Source: Burkholderia sp. lig30
Lineage (GTDB): Bacteria; Pseudomonadota; Gammaproteobacteria; Burkholderiales; Burkholderiaceae
Direction: 5' to 3'
Length of the DNA: 64,000 bases
Assembly: GCF_000687455.2 (NCBI RefSeq)
Contig: NZ_JGVW01000053.1
Location: 62,001-126,000, forward strand
Shown here: positions 38,131 to 47,016 of the stretch, piece by piece
Layout of the letters: each line of letters starts with the position of its first letter
How positions within the stretch are numbered: position 1 is the stretch's first letter
The notes under the pieces: model-generated
What the model was told of the DNA's origin: nothing
Database searches by the model: none
Seen by the model: only the letters and a program-made list of their open reading frames with translations
Program-made: the position numbers and the translations under genes

Positions 38131-39126
38131 TTACGAAACGTAGGCGTCTTCGGGGCGCTTCCCGATCGCAATCCGCCCTTCTTCGGAAAGCTTGCGGACG
38201 ATCTGCAGGATTTCCCGCTGCTTCTCCTCGACCTCGGAGACACGCACCGGGCCCATTGAATTGATGTCCTCGACGAACAGCTCGGCGGCACGCTTCGACA
38301 TGTTCCCGACGAACTTCTGCCGCAACTGGGCATCGGAGCCCTTGATCGCGACGATCAGCGTCTGCGCGTCGACTTCCTTCAGCAGCAGCTGGATCGCCGT
38401 ATTGTCGAGATCCTGCAGATTGTCGAACGTGAACATCTTGTCGAGAATCTCTTGCGCGAGATCCGAGTCGTATTGGCGCACGTTCTCCAGTACGCTCTGC
38501 TCGAACGCGCTCTGCATGAAGTTGATGATTTCCGCGGCCGCGCCGGCGCCGCCGATCGGGCTGCGCCGGATGGTGTCGCCACCCGACAGCAGGTCCTTCA
38601 GCACGTCGTCGAGCTCTCTCAGCGCGATCGGCTGGATGCCGTCGAGGGTCGCGATACGCAGCAGCACGTCGTTGCGCAGGCGCTCCGGAAAGCTCGACAC
38701 GACTTCGCACGCCTGATCCGCATCGAGGTGCACCAGCACCGTCGCGATGATCTGCGGATGCTCCTTCTTCACCAGCTCCGCCACCGACGCCGCGTCCAGC
38801 CACTTCAGGCCTTCGATGCCGGTTGTCTCGTTCCCGCCCAGAATCCGCTCGAGGACCTGGCCGGCCTTGTCTTCGCCAAGCGCCGAGGTCAGCACGGAGC
38901 GCAGGTAGTCGTCCGAGTCGAGTGCGAAGGCGGTCTGGCTCTCCGAATCGCGGACGAACATTTCGAGCGTATCGCTCACCTGCTCGCGCGTCAGGTTCTT
39001 CAACGCCGCCATCGCGGCGCCGACCTTCTGAACCTCGCGCGGCCCCAGAAACTTGAATATCTCGGCGGCATGCTCCTGGCCCAGGGCCATCAGCAGAATC
39101 GCGCTACTCTTGATGCCTTCAGCGTT
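38131..39126 (-). CDS. fliG: Flagellar motor switch protein FliG
   Basis: From the GTG at 39126 the product is 331 residues, exactly the E. coli FliG length, and begins NAEGIKSSAILLMALG as FliG proteins do. The middle-domain KKEHPQIIATVLVHLD (EHPQ motif) and C-terminal torque helix (NMSKRAAELFVEDI, then GPVRVSEVEEKQREIL) with its charged residues are intact. FliG forms the rotor ring that contacts MotA. It is outside any fliEFGHIJ cluster and instead follows motA-motB, so it may be a second FliG. An ATG-like start 11 codons earlier is less likely. Confidence 0.93.
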   Translation of the reverse strand, partial: NAEGIKSSAILLMALGQEHAAEIFKFLGPREVQKVGAAMAALKNLTREQVSDTLEMFVRDSESQTAFALDSDDYLRSVLTSALGEDKAGQVLERILGGNETTGIEGLKWLDAASVAELVKKEHPQIIATVLVHLDADQACEVVSSFPERLRNDVLLRIATLDGIQPIALRELDDVLKDLLSGGDTIRRSPIGGAGAAAEIINFMQSAFEQSVLENVRQYDSDLAQEILDKMFTFDNLQDLDNTAIQLLLKEVDAQTLIVAIKGSDAQLRQKFVGNMSKRAAELFVEDINSMGPVRVSEVEEKQREILQIVRKLSEEGRIAIGKRPEDAYVS

Positions 39127-39813
39127 CACAGGAAATCCAGGTCTTGATAATGGCCGCAACCAGATCGCTTTTCAGTATTCGCCCCACAGACGCCGCGCAT
39201 CGATGCACGTCTGAAGCCCGGGGGCTGCGATCGTTGCCCCGCCGGCGATATCTCAAGCCGCTCAAGCCGCTTGCGACACCCTGATACGAACCCAACAAGC
39301 CATTCGCCCATCGCGCAGTTTGCCCGCGCAAACGTTCGCGATCCAAAACGGCAAAAAAACGTTCCCGCCATCCTCTGCGACCGTGCGTTTCATCGCCGTG
39401 CTCGACACACGATTCCGCCCCATATCAGAACATGCTTGCGCATTCAGGGAGACGAAGAACCGCAGGACGAACAACCGATCGACATGGAACACGGGGGAAC
39501 GATCCGGCCCTTTTGAAGCAACAGGCCTGACACGCCCAGACATTCCGCGCTTCGAACGACTCGTCTGGGCACGGTATTATGTGCACACGCCTTATTCGAG
39601 TCAAGCGGCCGGCAGGCCGCTCCCGCATGCCCCGGAATCGTGCTTTTTCGCCGGGATACGCAGGAAATGACGCCCACATGACACCCTGATCAATGGCAGG
39701 TCGCCGATGCGGGCGGCACGACATGGGCGCGGCAGCCGCCCGGTTCCGGAACGCGCGGACGACCGAGCGGACCGCAAGCAGCCAGGGGGCCACGCCCCCC
39801 TTCAGGCGCCCGC
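39127..39813. other. 687-bp gap between motB and fliG, no gene recognised
   Basis: Several short frames on both strands have no family features or good ribosome sites. The stretch is long for an operon of co-oriented motor genes. It may contain a separate fliG promoter or a decayed gene; I could not identify either. Confidence 0.5.
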
Positions 39814-40503
39814 TCAATACTGCACGATGATCGCCACGCGCCGGTTCGCCGCCCGCGAAGCCGCGTCGTCCCCCACTGCCAGCGGGAAATTGTCCGCGCG
39901 CCCGATCGCGGCCATGCGGTGGGGCTCGACACCCCGATCGACCAGATACCGCACCACCGCGCCGGCCCGCGCGGACGACAGCTCCCAGTTCGATTCGTAC
40001 TTGGCGTTGGAAATCGGCAGGTTGTCCGTATGCCCTTCGACGAGGATATTGCTCGCCGAATCCTGCTTCAGCACCTGCGCGATCCGGTTCAACGCGTCGA
40101 ACGAATCCGGCAGCAGCCTCGCGTCGCCGAAATTGAACAGGATCCTGGCGTTGATACCGATTTCGACACCGTGCGAGACGTTCGTCACCGTGATCTGCCC
40201 TTGCCGGTGCAGCGCATCCAGCAGCGTAAGCAGCTCCTTGCGGGCATTCTGCTGCGCGCGGGTGGCCTGCCCCGCGGCGCCGCGCTGTTGCGCCGCCTGG
40301 CTCTCGAGCGTCTGGTACCGCACCTCGAGCGTCTTGTACCTGGCGAGCTGCAGCACATAGAGCGCCACGAACAGCACCATCAGCGTGGTGATGAGATCCG
40401 CATAGGAGATCAGCCAGCGCCCGTGGTGCGTGCTTTCGCCGCCGTCTTCGTCGTGATCGGCCACGGCCGACGCCGCGCGCTTGTTACCGAAGGGCATTTG
40501 CAT
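39814..40503 (-). CDS. motB: Stator protein MotB
   Basis: A 229-residue stator subunit. A short cytoplasmic N-terminus, one membrane segment (WLISYADLITTLMVLFVALY) with the ion-binding Asp in YADL, a coiled linker, and a C-terminal OmpA-like peptidoglycan-binding domain (ILVEGHTDNLPISNAKYESN, then NRRVAIIVQY). It anchors the MotA ring and carries the proton or sodium path. It lies 60 bp after motA. Confidence 0.92.
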   Translation of the reverse strand: MQMPFGNKRAASAVADHDEDGGESTHHGRWLISYADLITTLMVLFVALYVLQLARYKTLEVRYQTLESQAAQQRGAAGQATRAQQNARKELLTLLDALHRQGQITVTNVSHGVEIGINARILFNFGDARLLPDSFDALNRIAQVLKQDSASNILVEGHTDNLPISNAKYESNWELSSARAGAVVRYLVDRGVEPHRMAAIGRADNFPLAVGDDAASRAANRRVAIIVQY

Positions 40504-40563
40504 ACGTTAGAACCTGCTTCCGAACTGCGTTGCGTCGGCCCGGCCCGACCGGCCGGGCGCGCC

Positions 40564-41328
40564 TCAAGCGAGCGACTCGGCGGCCCGCCCGCGGACGTCG
40601 CCGGTCAGGCGCGTTTCGATCATCTGGGGCGATTCCTTCCGCGAGATCGCGAGCAAGCCGTCGAGATAGAGCTTGCGGAACCGCACCTCGCTCTCCACCT
40701 GCCCGCGCAGCTTTCCATACAACGGCAGGAACACCAGGTTGGCGAGCCCGAGACCGTACAGCGTCGCGACAAACGCCAACGCGATCCCGGACCCGAGCTG
40801 CGCGGGCTCGAGAATATGGTTCGTGACCTGGATCACCCCGAGCACCGAGCCGAGGATGCCGAACGTCGGCGCATAGCCGCCCGCCTGCTGCCAGACACGC
40901 GCCGCCGACATGTGACTGCGCTCGTACGCGTCCAGCTCGCGCTGCAGCGCGTCTTCGAGCACCGCGGTCGGCACGCCGTTGGCGAGCAATTCGAGGCCGC
41001 GCCGCGCGAACGGGTGAATGCCGGTGACATCCATCGACTCGAACGCGAGCAGCCCGTTCAGCTTCGCCTGGTCGCCCCATTCGAGCAGATCCGACAGGCT
41101 CTTTCGGTCGACTTGCCGCGCCTGCACGAACGCGAGGCGCAACTGCTTCAGCGCGTCGAAGAAGCGCGACCACGTGCTCTGGATCATCACCGCGCCGAGC
41201 GTGCCGCCGAACACGATGACGAAGGCTTCGAGCTGGAACAGCGTCGAGAGATGACCGCCCTCGAGCGTATACCCGAAAACGATCGCCATCGCGGCGAACA
41301 CCACCCCGAACAGCGTCAACAAATCCAT
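40564..41328 (-). CDS. motA: Stator protein MotA (MotA/PomA family)
   Basis: A 254-residue stator subunit of the shorter PomA/MotC-like class. Four hydrophobic segments are visible, including AFVIVFGGTLGAVMIQST and YAPTFGILGSVLGVIQV, with the charged cytoplasmic loop between segments 2 and 3 that touches FliG. Whether it uses protons or sodium cannot be told from these residues. It is followed by motB and preceded by the cyclic-nucleotide/FliG-like gene on the same strand. Confidence 0.92.
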   Translation of the reverse strand: MDLLTLFGVVFAAMAIVFGYTLEGGHLSTLFQLEAFVIVFGGTLGAVMIQSTWSRFFDALKQLRLAFVQARQVDRKSLSDLLEWGDQAKLNGLLAFESMDVTGIHPFARRGLELLANGVPTAVLEDALQRELDAYERSHMSAARVWQQAGGYAPTFGILGSVLGVIQVTNHILEPAQLGSGIALAFVATLYGLGLANLVFLPLYGKLRGQVESEVRFRKLYLDGLLAISRKESPQMIETRLTGDVRGRAAESLA

Positions 41329-41398
41329 GTCTTTCCCCGACCGGCTGCAGTCACACGGCAGCCGGAATCAATGACGAGCCGTTACGTCCCGAAGCGAT

Positions 41399-42652
41399 TC
41401 ACTGCGCGGCGCCGGCAGACGGCTCCGGCTTGGCGGCAGGCGCCTTGATCGCGCGCACGGCATCGAGCAGCTGCTGCTCGATCTCCACGACCTCGACCGG
41501 ATCGATCTTGATGTCGCGCCGCATCACCCACGACACCTCGTTTCTCCGGGCTTCCGTCATGACCGACAACAGCCGGTCCCCGACGGCCTGGTCGCCGAGG
41601 CTTGCGATGAGCTTGGCGAGATCGTACGTGTCGAAGGCGCTCACGACGTCGAACAACGTGCGCTGATCGACCATCATCAGATCGTCGAGCGACTCGATCT
41701 CGCCGAGCCGGCGGGCATTGCGCCGCGAGAAATAGGCGACGCCCTTTTGCTCGACGTAGTTCAGCACGCGGGATTTCCGGAACGCGAATACGTCGTCGGC
41801 GATCTCGCCGTGCGACAGCTTGTTGAGGATCATTTTCCGGTCGACGCCGATCAGCGATTCGAGATCACTGAGTTCGATCAGCTCGAGATCGCTGTTGATC
41901 GCCATGTCGAGATCGTGGTCCGCGACCTGCTGGGCGCGGTCGGCGATGCGCGCGGAATCGAACGTGACGACCTGGCGAGCGGCCGCGCCGTCGCTCACGG
42001 TATGTTCCGGCGCCACGCTGGCCAGTTGATCCGCGGTGCCGGCCTCGATCGTGACAAGGTTGAGCTTTTCCATCCGCTTGAGCATCGCCATCACGTGCGG
42101 GCGCGAATGGCCGGCGATCGCACGGCACTTCCTGATCACCTCCGAGAGCGGCACCGAGACTTCGTCGACCTGCACCTGCATCGACCGCCGCGCCCACGAG
42201 TCGCCGCCATCGCGCCGCGCCGGGCCCGCCATCAGCGCCAGCACGTGCGCGTAGGACAGCACGCCCGGCAGGAAGTCAGCATGCGTATAGGTCGCGAGCA
42301 GATCGTCCTTGCGCTTCACCCGGCGAATCATCGTTCGCAGGATATGGCGCAGCAGCGGCGACGTGCGCTCGGTTTCCTCCTCCACCGTAGCGGCCGGCAC
42401 CACCGTCAGCTGGCAGAAGGTGAGCGCCTTGGCGGTGTTGCCGCGCGGCTCGTCGGCTGAAAGAAGCGCGGTCTCGCCGAAGAATTCGCCTCGCCCCAGC
42501 GTGGCGATGATGACTTTCTTCTCGTCGCAGCGCGTGGACAGCTCGACCTTGCCGTCCGCGATCAGATAGATGACGCGCTCGCCGACGTAACCTTCCGAAT
42601 AAATGACTTCGCCCGGAGCCGCCGTGCGCGACCACGATTGTTGACTGTTCAA
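41399..42652 (-). CDS. Cyclic-nucleotide-binding protein with FliG C-terminal-like domain
   Basis: A 417-residue protein. Residues about 10-110 are a cyclic-nucleotide-binding domain (GEVIYSEGYVGERVIYLIAD, then the phosphate cassette GEFFGETALLSADEPRGNTA, whose Arg is present). A CRP-like helical segment (VPLSEVIRKCRAIAGHSRPH) follows near 165-185. From about 315 the sequence follows the pattern of the neighbouring FliG C-terminal domain: LDDLMMVDQRTL, DTYDLAKLIASLGDQAVGDR and DPVEVVEIEQQLLDAVRAI. The TTG start at 42652 has GGGGA upstream. It heads the motA-motB operon under a sigma-28-like promoter. A role as a ligand-controlled rotor or stator modulator is inference. Confidence 0.75.
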   Translation of the reverse strand: MNSQQSWSRTAAPGEVIYSEGYVGERVIYLIADGKVELSTRCDEKKVIIATLGRGEFFGETALLSADEPRGNTAKALTFCQLTVVPAATVEEETERTSPLLRHILRTMIRRVKRKDDLLATYTHADFLPGVLSYAHVLALMAGPARRDGGDSWARRSMQVQVDEVSVPLSEVIRKCRAIAGHSRPHVMAMLKRMEKLNLVTIEAGTADQLASVAPEHTVSDGAAARQVVTFDSARIADRAQQVADHDLDMAINSDLELIELSDLESLIGVDRKMILNKLSHGEIADDVFAFRKSRVLNYVEQKGVAYFSRRNARRLGEIESLDDLMMVDQRTLFDVVSAFDTYDLAKLIASLGDQAVGDRLLSVMTEARRNEVSWVMRRDIKIDPVEVVEIEQQLLDAVRAIKAPAAKPEPSAGAAQ

Positions 42653-42733
42653 GCTTGATTCCCCGCAACGCTGATTACTCGACCGGCTGGCTGCGGCTTG
42701 CGCATGCTCGCCGGAGGCTAGGCTGTGGCCGAG

Positions 42734-42761
42734 TTAACGACATCCGGACCGGGAATCTTTA
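42734..42761 (-). promoter_or_regulatory. Sigma-28 (FliA) promoter before the cNMP/FliG-like gene
   Basis: On the minus strand TAAAGATT and GTCGTTAA match the flagellar class-3 elements TAAAGTTT and GCCGATAA at six or more of eight positions each. The spacing is one base longer than ideal. It lies about 80 bp upstream of the TTG start. Confidence 0.6.
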
Positions 42762-42845
42762 GCGGGTTGTCATGCGGGGTTCACGTAGCGGACGTGAACC
42801 GGGCGGCGCGCGGCTCCGGCGATTCGTCGGGAAAATGAAAGATAA

Positions 42846-43061
42846 TCAGCGCCGGCAGCAGGGACCTGCCTGCTGCACCGGAGGACACGGGACGCTGCCG
42901 AACGAACAGTACACGCAACAGTCCCCCGGCTTGGGCCGAAGGACCGTCCGGCAGTTCTCGCACTCGTAAGACCATATGCAGGCATCGGCAGGCATGGTCT
43001 CGTGCTTCGCGTGCCCGCACACCGGGCACGTGATGATCGACTCCAGAACGACTGTATTCAT
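42846..43061 (-). CDS. Small Cys-rich zinc-ribbon-like protein (GDCC motif)
   Basis: A 71-residue protein with CPVCGHAKHETMP, CENC and the striking KPGDCCVYCSFGSVPCPP. Four Cys pairs suggest one or two metal sites. Similar small proteins are common beside mercury and copper resistance genes, but no function is established as far as I know. It is 39 bp downstream of the CopA ATPase gene on the same strand, which suggests a part in the copper unit. Confidence 0.7.
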   Translation of the reverse strand: MNTVVLESIITCPVCGHAKHETMPADACIWSYECENCRTVLRPKPGDCCVYCSFGSVPCPPVQQAGPCCRR

Positions 43062-43100
43062 TGCTTTGGCTCAATGACGCCCGGCGGGCAGGCGATTGCA

Positions 43101-45545
43101 TCAGGTCTTCGCATTGCGCAGCCGTAGTGCGTTTGAAATGACGGATGCCGAACTCAAGCTCATCGCCAGCGCTGCAATCATCGGCGAGAGCAACAGGCCG
43201 GTGAACGGATACAGCACGCCTGCCGCCAAAGGGACGCCAAGCGCGTTGTAGACAAACGCGAAGCCGAGGTTCTGCTTCATGTTGCGGACGGTTGCCTCGG
43301 ACAGTTCCCGAGCGCGCGCGATACCGCGCAAATCGCCCTTGACGAGCGTGACTTGCGCGCTGCTCATCGCGACATCGGTGCCGGTTCCCATCGCCACGCC
43401 GACATCGGCCTTCGCGAGCGCCGGTGCATCGTTAATGCCGTCCCCGGCCATCGCCACGACATGTCCGGCGTGTTGAAGCTTCGTCACCAGGTCGAGTTTG
43501 TCGGCGGGCTTGACCTCGCCGTGAAATTCATCGACGCCGAGTTTTTCGGCAACCGCCCTCGCCGTCACCACACCATCGCCGGTCGCCATCACGACGCGGA
43601 TGCGATTTTCCTTCAATGTCGCGAGCGCTTCCGGCGTGGTTGTCTTGATCGGGTCGGCGACCGCCAACAGTCCGGCCAGGCGACCATCGACCGACAAGTA
43701 CATGACACTGGCGCCTTGTGCGCGCATACGGTCCGCTTCCTGCGCCAGCGGCTCGACGGACACCTGGTCGGCCTGCATCAGCACCGTGTTGCCGAGCGCC
43801 AGCCGACGGCCAGCGACCCGCCCGCGCACACCGATGCCTGTCGCGGATTCGAAGGCCTCCGCCCGGTCCAGCGCAAGACCTTTTTCGCGTGCTGCCTTCA
43901 CGATGGCGGCAGCCAGCGGATGCTCGCTGCCCTGGTCCAGGCTCGCGGCCAGCCGCAGCACCTCCTCGTCCGCGAATCCGTTTGCGCCCGCGGCGCGCTC
44001 GAACGCGGGACGGCCCTCGGTCAGCGTTCCCGTCTTGTCGACGATGAGGACGTCGACCTTGCGCAGATTCTCGATGGCGGCCGCGTCGCGGAAGAGCACC
44101 CCGCTTGACGCCCCCTTGCCGCTCGCCACCATGATCGACATCGGCGTCGCGAGCCCGAGCGCGCAAGGACACGCAATGATGAGCACCGCGACCGCATTGA
44201 TGAGACCGAATACCCAGCTGGGCTCGGGCCCGGCGATACCCCACACGAAGAACGTCAAAAGCGCGACGCTCACGACGCCGATGACGAACACGCCGGCCAC
44301 CTTGTCCGCCATTCGCTGCATGGGCGCGCGAGAACGCTGCGCCTGCGCGACCATCTGCACGATTTGCGACAACACCGTCTGGGAGCCGACCTTTTCAGAG
44401 CGAATGACCAGACTGCCGGCCGCATTCATCGTCGCACCAATGACGTGGTCGCCGACGCGCTTCGTGACCGGAATGGGCTCGCCGGTGATCATGGACTCGT
44501 CCAGCGAACTCGAGCCATCGGTCACGACGCCATCCACGGGGACTTTCTCGCCGGGCCGAACACGCAGCAGATCGCCCACATGCACGTGGCCCAGCGGGAT
44601 GTCCTCCTCGGAGCCATCCAGGTTGATGCGGCGCGCCGTCTTCGGCGCGAGGCCCAGAAGCGCCTTGATCGCCGCTGACGTCTGCGAACGCGCCTTCAGC
44701 TCCAGCAATTGGCCCAGAAGCGTAAGAGAGATGATGACCGCCGCGGCCTCGAAATACACGCTGACGCGCCCGTGCGCGCTGTACGTCTCCGGGAACAGCC
44801 CGGGAAAGACCGTCGCGATGACGCTGTAAACGTAAGCCGCGCCAGTCCCGAGCCCGATGAGCGTCCACATGTTCGGACTGCGATTGATGAACGAACGCAC
44901 GCACCGCGCAAAGAACGGGAAGCCGGCCCAAAGGACAACGGGCGACGAAAGCGCGAATTCGACCCAGCTCTCGGTCGATGCCGGCATCCATTCGAACGCG
45001 TGACCGAACATCGCCAGCACGAAGACGACCGCCGTCAGCGGCAGTGTCCACCAGAATCGGTGCCGGAAATCGACCAGCTCGGGATTTTCGCTTTCCTCCA
45101 GATTCGGCAGAATCGGTTCGAGCGTCATGCCGCACTTCGGGCACTGGCCCGGATGGTCCTGACGGATTTCCGGGTGCATGGGGCACGTGTAGAGGGTGCC
45201 CTCCGGCATGGGCGCCGGCGACTCCGCCATCGATGGCGCGACGTATTTCGCCGGCGCCGCCTGAAATTTCGTCAGGCAGGCCTGGCTGCAAAAGAAGTAG
45301 GGCTTCGCGTCGTATTCGCTGCGGAAGCGCGATGTCTCCTTGACCGGCATCCCGCACACGGGGTCGTGAAGCTGCGCCCCCTCGGCGCCAGGGTCGCGGC
45401 GTGCCTCGCCGTGATGCGCATGCGCGTCATGCTCATCCTGACCGGAATGATGGTGCTCACACGTGTCGTGGACATAATGTGTACCTGACGCGTGCGCTGA
45501 AACCGGCTGCTGATGTGGCCCGTGGGCTTCACGTTGACCGTTCAT
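43101..45545 (-). CDS. copA: Copper-exporting P-type ATPase with YHS and His-rich N-terminus
   Basis: An 814-residue P1B-type ATPase. It starts with a His-rich tail ([20 protein letters not shown]), then a YHS domain ([14 protein letters not shown]) and a heavy-metal-binding YTCPMHPEI...CPKCGM segment. There is no classical GMxCxxC domain. The metal-path CPC ([13 protein letters not shown]), phosphorylation site [19 protein letters not shown] and [10 protein letters not shown] are intact. It pumps Cu(I) from the cytoplasm. It follows cueR on the same strand. Confidence 0.93.
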   Translation of the reverse strand: MNGQREAHGPHQQPVSAHASGTHYVHDTCEHHHSGQDEHDAHAHHGEARRDPGAEGAQLHDPVCGMPVKETSRFRSEYDAKPYFFCSQACLTKFQAAPAKYVAPSMAESPAPMPEGTLYTCPMHPEIRQDHPGQCPKCGMTLEPILPNLEESENPELVDFRHRFWWTLPLTAVVFVLAMFGHAFEWMPASTESWVEFALSSPVVLWAGFPFFARCVRSFINRSPNMWTLIGLGTGAAYVYSVIATVFPGLFPETYSAHGRVSVYFEAAAVIISLTLLGQLLELKARSQTSAAIKALLGLAPKTARRINLDGSEEDIPLGHVHVGDLLRVRPGEKVPVDGVVTDGSSSLDESMITGEPIPVTKRVGDHVIGATMNAAGSLVIRSEKVGSQTVLSQIVQMVAQAQRSRAPMQRMADKVAGVFVIGVVSVALLTFFVWGIAGPEPSWVFGLINAVAVLIIACPCALGLATPMSIMVASGKGASSGVLFRDAAAIENLRKVDVLIVDKTGTLTEGRPAFERAAGANGFADEEVLRLAASLDQGSEHPLAAAIVKAAREKGLALDRAEAFESATGIGVRGRVAGRRLALGNTVLMQADQVSVEPLAQEADRMRAQGASVMYLSVDGRLAGLLAVADPIKTTTPEALATLKENRIRVVMATGDGVVTARAVAEKLGVDEFHGEVKPADKLDLVTKLQHAGHVVAMAGDGINDAPALAKADVGVAMGTGTDVAMSSAQVTLVKGDLRGIARARELSEATVRNMKQNLGFAFVYNALGVPLAAGVLYPFTGLLLSPMIAALAMSLSSASVISNALRLRNAKT

Positions 45546-45620
45546 CTTGGCGCTCCTTCGTTATTTGCACTGAATCGGGGTTATTCATACCCGGTTTGCG
45601 AGCCAGTCTTCTGTCCTGAG

Positions 45621-46022
45621 TCAATCGCAATGCGTTTGCCCGGCCAACTCGGCCAATATCGGACAGTCCGGGCGCGAGTCGCCCTTGCAGTGCTCGGCCA
45701 GATACTGGAGTGTGTCCCGCATTTCGACGAGTTCGCGGATACGCTCGTTCAGGTCGTCGATGTGCTGCGTCACGAGCTGCTTGACCTCGCTGCTGGGACG
45801 CTCCCGGTCTTCCCAGAGCGCCAGCAATGCCGAAATCTGTTTGGTCGAAAAACCAAGATGTCGCGCCCGGCGCACGAAGCGGAGGACTTCGACATCCTTG
45901 GCCGTGTAGACCCGGTAGTTCGACTCCGTCCGCGTCGCAGGCCGGATGAGTCCGGCCTCTTCATAGTGACGAATCATCTTCGCTGAAACGCCAGAAGATT
46001 TCGCGACCTCGCCGATATTCAT
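45621..46022 (-). CDS. cueR: MerR-family copper-responsive regulator CueR
   Basis: A 133-residue MerR-type regulator. The N-terminal winged helix (MNIGEVAKSSGVSAKMIRHY), a dimerising helix and the C-terminal metal loop CKGDSRPDC (Cys-x7-Cys) mark it as a Cu(I) sensor of the CueR kind. The ATG at 46022 has GGAGA upstream; ten further upstream codons are unsupported. It precedes the ATPase gene and is itself preceded by a CueR-type operator, so it autoregulates. Confidence 0.92.
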   Translation of the reverse strand: MNIGEVAKSSGVSAKMIRHYEEAGLIRPATRTESNYRVYTAKDVEVLRFVRRARHLGFSTKQISALLALWEDRERPSSEVKQLVTQHIDDLNERIRELVEMRDTLQYLAEHCKGDSRPDCPILAELAGQTHCD

Positions 46023-46071
46023 GCGTCTCTCCTTCAGTGGAACTCCCACCATCTGATGAACTGCATCTTCA

Positions 46072-46096
46072 ACCTTCCCACATTGGGAGAGTCAAG
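46072..46096 (-). promoter_or_regulatory. CueR operator/promoter
   Basis: On the minus strand TTGACT is followed by the dyad CTCCCAATGTGGGAAGG, the arrangement of MerR-family copper promoters with a long 19-20-bp spacer. It lies about 50 bp upstream of cueR and reads toward cueR-copA. Confidence 0.75.
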
Positions 46097-46211
46097 GGCG
46101 CCGGTATCACCGCACCAGGACTCAGGCGGCCCACCGGATAAGTCAGTCATTCCAGGTGAGAGACTTCCTGCGCAGCACGCGCTGTTTGCCCCAGGTGGAG
46201 CCGATGTGGCG

Positions 46212-46529
46212 TCAAGGTGCCGAAGCCGCAGCCGTCCGCACACGCCAGAAACGCTCAACAGGAATGACGGCCACGATTCCATCCCCTCCCGATTGTTCGT
46301 TTGCGACACTGATTATTTCCTTCGTAATCGCGTCGACGTTATCCGCTGCCGTGAAGACTTCAATCTTGATGTGCTCCGTCGTCCAGTCGCTGGCGAAGAG
46401 ATTGGGGTGCACACCAAATCCCCTGACGCTGGTCACCGTCATTCCGTGAATGTGCAGCGCGCACAGTCGTCTTTCGAGCACGTTCAACGCGTCGGGACGC
46501 ACCACCGCGATAACGCATTTCAGTTCCAT
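46212..46529 (-). CDS. PII-like signalling protein in copper cluster
   Basis: A 105-residue protein of the GlnB/PII superfamily: ELKCVIAVVRPDALNVLERR at the start and the C-terminal GGDGIVAVIPVERFWRVRT strand. The T-loop region (GFGVHPNLFASDWTTEHIKI) is shorter than and unlike that of GlnB, and the uridylylation Tyr is absent. It stands between cueR-copA and the cus genes, far from nitrogen genes, so a metal-linked role is likely, inferred from position. Confidence 0.75.
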   Translation of the reverse strand: MELKCVIAVVRPDALNVLERRLCALHIHGMTVTSVRGFGVHPNLFASDWTTEHIKIEVFTAADNVDAITKEIISVANEQSGGDGIVAVIPVERFWRVRTAAASAP

Positions 46530-46656
46530 GGCATTCTCCTGTTTCCGAATACGGGCGGCGGCCGTTCATCCCTTTGACACCCATAGTGCGTTGACGGCCG
46601 CCTCACTCTGTCCCGCATCCTGAATTCCGGCCTGCGTCAGCGATATCAGCACACCG

Positions 46657-47016
46657 TCAGGACTGCTTCACCAGCTTCACGATGGTGAGCGTTCCGTTGA
46701 TGCTCTCGACACGGACCTTGACCTTGTCGCCCTCGTGAATCCGCTTGACCATCGCGGCATCCCTGGCCTTGAACGCCATTGTCATCGGCGGCATGCCGAC
46801 GTTTTCGAGTGCACCATGCTTCAGCGTGACCATGCCGCTGGCGGCATCGACCTTCTTCACCTCCGCGTCGGCGAGCATGGCATTCGACGATGTCGAAGTC
46901 GAAGCCGACGCCTTCATCGGCATGGTCATGCCGGCCATGTCATCGCCAGCAAATGCCGGCGCAGCGAATGCGCCAATTGCGCAGAAAGCGATAGTGGTAA
47001 CAAACAGCTTCTTCAT
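46657..47016 (-). CDS. cusF: CusF-like periplasmic copper-binding protein
   Basis: A 119-residue exported protein: signal peptide to AAPAFA, a Met-rich start ([10 protein letters not shown]), then the CusF fold ([20 protein letters not shown]) with the copper ligands His and two Met. It hands Cu(I) or Ag(I) to the CusCBA pump. Its start overlaps the cusA stop by four bases. Confidence 0.92.
   Translation of the reverse strand: MKKLFVTTIAFCAIGAFAAPAFAGDDMAGMTMPMKASASTSTSSNAMLADAEVKKVDAASGMVTLKHGALENVGMPPMTMAFKARDAAMVKRIHEGDKVKVRVESINGTLTIVKLVKQS

Noticed and set aside
39262-39543. 93-codon minus-strand frame between motB and fliG
   Set aside because: No ribosome site, no domain, and basic low-quality composition; not enough to call a gene.
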